Below are positions 6,157 to 7,592 of a DNA stretch of 7,592 bases, piece after piece (positions within the stretch are counted from its first letter, which is position 1; each line of letters starts with the position of its first letter). The DNA lies in contig CAKTFF010000092.1 of assembly GCA_934553185.1 (NCBI GenBank), positions 1 to 7,592 of the forward strand. The letters are read 5' to 3'. The notes under the pieces were generated by a model. The model was given only the letters and a program-made list of their open reading frames with translations, made no database searches and was not told where the DNA came from. The DNA is from an uncultured Devosia sp. (GTDB lineage Bacteria > Pseudomonadota > Alphaproteobacteria > Rhizobiales > Devosiaceae). The position numbers and the translations under genes were made by a program.

Positions 6157-6749
6157 CTGAGACTGAGATCCACGCCATCCCGCCCCGTTCCGGTGCGTCT
6201 TTTGAGCTGCGTGCCGGCCAGACCCTGACGGTGATCGACCCCCAGGGCGGCCAGGTGGCCGATTTGCTGGCGATTTCGCGCAGCGACACCCGCGAGATGA
6301 TTTCCTCGGGCCGCACGCTCGACTATGCCGAGAGCATCTATCTGACGACGGGAAACCTGCTCTATTCCAACCGATCCAACGTCATGCTCGAAATCATCGA
6401 GGACACCGTGGGGCGCCACGATTTCCTCCTTACCCCCTGCAGCGAAGCCACCTTCCGGCTCTGCTACGACAACGAGCCGCCCCATCAGGGATGCCTGGGC
6501 AATCTCCACCACGCGCTTGAAGGCTACGGCATTGCCGAAGACGACATTCCCATTGCCTTCAACTGCTTCATGAACGTCCCTGTCGATGGCGAAACCGGCA
6601 AGCTCAAAGTTCTGCCGCCGCTGAGCAAAGCCGGCGACCACATCCGCTTCCGGGCCCGCATGGACCTCATCATCGGCCTCACCGCCTGCTCCGCCCCCGC
6701 CAGCAATGGCGGCTCTTTCAAGCCCATCCATTACAGCGTCGCTGATTAA
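6153..6749 (+). CDS. DUF1989 / urea carboxylase-associated family protein
   Basis: This 198-residue protein fits the DUF1989 family, which includes the proteins encoded beside urea or guanidine carboxylase genes; two of them form the carboxyguanidine deiminase CgdAB. Visible family features are GGQVADLLAI (32-41), the LTTGNLLYSNRSNVMLEI stretch (64-81), HDFLLTPCS (89-97), HQGCLGNLHHAL (111-122), NCFMNV (137-142) and the C-terminal DLIIGLTACSAPASN (171-185). C96, H111 and C114 are the likely metal ligands, by analogy with the family. Translation starts at a GTG whose last two bases are also part of the upstream TGA stop, a four-base overlap typical of coupled genes. No carboxylase or amidolyase gene is in the window, so this is a stand-alone copy paired with an N-hydroxylase instead. 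The stop lies five bases from the end of the convergent DUF305 gene. The family call is firm; the reaction is not known. Confidence 0.87.
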   Translation: MTETEIHAIPPRSGASFELRAGQTLTVIDPQGGQVADLLAISRSDTREMISSGRTLDYAESIYLTTGNLLYSNRSNVMLEIIEDTVGRHDFLLTPCSEATFRLCYDNEPPHQGCLGNLHHALEGYGIAEDDIPIAFNCFMNVPVDGETGKLKVLPPLSKAGDHIRFRARMDLIIGLTACSAPASNGGSFKPIHYSVAD

Positions 6750-6754
6750 GCGCG

Positions 6755-7198
6755 TCAGCGCGCGAGGCGTGCCAGCCAGGCATGCATCTCCCGGATCTCC
6801 ACCTGCTGCGTGCTGATGATTTCCTGCGCAAACATTTCGATCCACGGATCGTCTGAATACTGCTGGGCCACCATCGCCATTTCCACGGCGCCTTGATGGT
6901 GCGGGATCATGCTGCACACAAAGGCTGTCTGGAATTCAGCTGCCGTCATGCCGCGCATCATGTCCGAATGCATCGGCTCCATGGTCTGGATCAAGGCCGC
7001 ATGTCCGGCGTCGGCACTGGCCGCCATCATGTCGATATGCTCCTGCATCGATGCGCCGCCGTGATCGGCTTGCTGGTCACCGCAGCTTGCGGGCAGGGGC
7101 AGGCTTGCCACCGCCGCTGCCGGCTCGTCCCGCACCACCAATGAGCCCACGAAAGCGGCGAGAAGAACACCCCCGCCAATCCACTTCCACCAATCCAT
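6755..7198 (-). CDS. Membrane-anchored DUF305 protein, Met/His-rich
   Basis: The 147-residue product has a hydrophobic segment at 7-22 that acts as a signal anchor or uncleaved signal, followed by a periplasmic DUF305 domain (about 50-145). The family signature MIPHHQGAVEMA (97-108) is intact, with MEPMHSDMMRGM (73-84) before it and IREMHAWL (135-142) after it. The domain is a four-helix, ferritin-like fold, and several members bind copper or are found beside copper-resistance genes. The many Met and His residues here (M57, M58, H66, M76, H77, M80, M81, H100, H101, M138, H139) fit a soft-metal site. I place the start at 7198 because AAGGAAG sits six bases upstream. In-frame ATGs at 7219 and 7270 would add 7 or 24 polar residues before the membrane segment and have poorer ribosome binding sites. 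C39 does not sit in a proper lipobox. It is divergent from the gene at 7339. Confidence 0.85.
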   Translation of the reverse strand: MDWWKWIGGGVLLAAFVGSLVVRDEPAAAVASLPLPASCGDQQADHGGASMQEHIDMMAASADAGHAALIQTMEPMHSDMMRGMTAAEFQTAFVCSMIPHHQGAVEMAMVAQQYSDDPWIEMFAQEIISTQQVEIREMHAWLARLAR

Positions 7199-7204
7199 TT
7201 TCGG

Positions 7205-7211
7205 CTTCCTT
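7205..7211 (-). promoter_or_regulatory. Ribosome binding site that decides the DUF305 start
   Basis: AAGGAAG on the minus strand lies six bases before the ATG at 7196-7198. It is the best ribosome binding site of the three possible in-frame starts, so the shorter 147-residue form is preferred. Confidence 0.65.
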
Positions 7212-7231
7212 GCTTGCATCTTTGCCCTAGT

Positions 7232-7250
7232 CGAGCACCAAGGGTGCTCG
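7232..7250. promoter_or_regulatory. Perfect 8-bp dyad, possible operator of the DUF305 gene
   Basis: CGAGCACC (7232-7239) and GGTGCTCG (7243-7250) are exact inverted repeats around AAG. The dyad lies 34 bases upstream of the DUF305 start, where its promoter core would be expected, which suits a repressor or an activator that twists the promoter. I cannot name the regulator. The half-site GAGCA/TGCTC recurs in the dyad at 7309-7322. Confidence 0.5.
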
Positions 7251-7254
7251 CGCG

Positions 7255-7272
7255 CCTTGATCCAGATCAAGG
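7255..7272. promoter_or_regulatory. FNR/FixK-type operator (anaerobox)
   Basis: CCTTGATCCAGATCAAGG is a perfect palindrome apart from its two central bases. It contains TTGAT-CCAG-ATCAA (7257-7270), an exact match to the FNR/FixK/Anr consensus TTGAT-N4-ATCAA. Its centre (7263.5) lies about 75 bases upstream of the ATG at 7339. A GCTAAT at 7291-7296 is a plausible -10 element for the plus-strand gene. That puts the box near -40 from the predicted transcription start, the class II activator position. Low-oxygen activation of the gene at 7339 is therefore likely, and the DUF305 gene could share it. Confidence 0.75.
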
Positions 7273-7290
7273 AACAGGCTCCCGGCCGAT

Positions 7291-7296
7291 GCTAAT
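7291..7296 (+). promoter_or_regulatory. Candidate -10 element for the gene at 7339
   Basis: GCTAAT matches four of the six TATAAT bases and sits at the spacing expected for a promoter activated from the FNR/FixK box. The transcript would start near 7303, leaving a leader of about 36 bases that includes the dyad at 7309-7322. Confidence 0.4.
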
Positions 7297-7308
7297 GCCG
7301 GCCTCAAC

Positions 7309-7322
7309 AGAGCAAGTGCTCT
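7309..7322. promoter_or_regulatory. Perfect 6-bp dyad in the leader of the gene at 7339
   Basis: AGAGCA (7309-7314) and TGCTCT (7317-7322) are exact inverted repeats around AG, ending four bases before the ribosome binding site. The position, just downstream of the predicted transcription start, would suit a repressor. It shares the GAGCA/TGCTC half-site with the dyad at 7232-7250, but with a shorter spacer. Confidence 0.4.
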
Positions 7323-7326
7323 CGGC

Positions 7327-7332
7327 AAGGAG
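7327..7332 (+). promoter_or_regulatory. Ribosome binding site of the partial gene at 7339
   Basis: AAGGAG is a consensus Shine-Dalgarno six bases before the ATG, which supports this start. Confidence 0.85.
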
Positions 7333-7338
7333 TCTCAA

Positions 7339-7592
7339 ATGATTACGAGCAAGGACGGTGCATCGGCAAACAGGGCTAGAGCGATAGGATTGTCGTCGGG
7401 CGCAGTGATTGCGGCCCTCGCGACGGTTTGCTCGGCCACCCCTGCCTATGCTCACGTCAAGTGGTTCGCGCCCTATGTGGTCGGGGCAGCCCCGGCACCC
7501 ATCACCAACACATTGGCCAATGGCTGGTTCTGGCTGGGCATCGTCCTGGTTCTCCTGTTCTTTGCCGCAACGGTGATGGTTGAACGCGGGCC
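7339..7592 (+). CDS. Exported or membrane protein with AHVKWF motif (partial, runs off window)
   Basis: Only the first 84 residues are visible. Residues 1-38 look like a signal peptide with a long polar N-region (Lys5, Arg12, Arg14), a hydrophobic core (about 17-31) and a cleavage site after AYA (36-38). The mature chain would start with His39, in HVKWFAPY (39-46). A transmembrane helix follows at about 63-80, then Glu-Arg. This pattern, a short periplasmic segment beginning HxKWF and then several membrane helices, recalls DoxX/DoxD-like membrane proteins, but only one helix is visible and I would not name the family firmly. The start is fixed by a consensus ribosome binding site. Expression is probably oxygen-controlled through the FNR/FixK box upstream. 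It is divergent from the DUF305 gene and shares its 140-base control region. Confidence 0.75.
   Translation, partial: MITSKDGASANRARAIGLSSGAVIAALATVCSATPAYAHVKWFAPYVVGAAPAPITNTLANGWFWLGIVLVLLFFAATVMVERG

Noticed and set aside
6750..6763. GCGCG/CGCGC hairpin between the DUF1989 and DUF305 genes as a terminator
   Set aside because: The stem is only five bases, there is no T tract on either strand, and most of it is the last codons of the DUF305 gene.
5314..6917. Two long minus-strand frames (5314-6099 and 6096-6917) that nearly abut
   Set aside because: They lie opposite the N-hydroxylase and DUF1989 genes, whose products carry the family motifs. High GC content keeps antisense frames open.
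7080..7085. Cys39 of the DUF305 protein as a lipoprotein lipidation site
   Set aside because: The residues before it (LPAS) do not fit a lipobox and the hydrophobic segment ends about 17 residues earlier, so a signal anchor is more likely.

Overview
The window reads as a high-GC chromosomal segment of an alphaproteobacterium, probably of the Hyphomicrobiales (Devosia- or Pelagibacterium-like). That placement rests on codon use, the gene families and an FNR/FixK-type operator, and is an inference rather than a phylogenetic result. No RNA gene, insertion sequence, CRISPR array or phage gene is visible. Coding density is high and no gap between genes reaches 300 bases.

Layout from left to right. 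On the minus strand, bases 1-899 hold a rhodanese-type tRNA uridine(34) hydroxylase (TrhO), cut by the window edge near its C-terminus. Divergent from it, at 983-2020, is an aldo/keto reductase of the YghZ/L-glyceraldehyde 3-phosphate reductase type, followed by a terminator hairpin. At 2169-3971 is a large secreted, extremely Asp-rich protein of unknown function. It has a signal peptide, an alternating hydrophobic/Asp repeat region, an internal 48-residue tandem duplication, a Gly/Asp/Thr linker and a two-cysteine C-terminal domain. A strong hairpin, possibly bidirectional, separates it from a convergent FAD-dependent D-amino-acid dehydrogenase-like gene on the minus strand (4021-5283).

Divergent from that oxidoreductase is a translationally coupled pair. 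The first gene (5455-6156) belongs to the YqcI/YcgG (GntA-type) heme-dependent N-hydroxylase family. The second (6153-6749) is a DUF1989 urea-carboxylase-associated family protein. Characterised members of both families act on guanidino or carboxyguanidine-type nitrogen compounds. The four-base overlap therefore suggests a small undescribed pathway for an arginine- or guanidine-like metabolite. This is the most interesting metabolic hypothesis here.

The right end holds a divergent pair: a membrane-anchored, Met/His-rich DUF305 protein (minus strand, 6755-7198) and the start of a secreted or membrane protein with an AHVKWF motif after its signal sequence (7339 to the edge). Their 140-base shared control region contains a perfect FNR/FixK box and two further perfect dyads with a common GAGCA/TGCTC half-site. 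This points to oxygen-responsive and possibly metal-responsive control of both genes.
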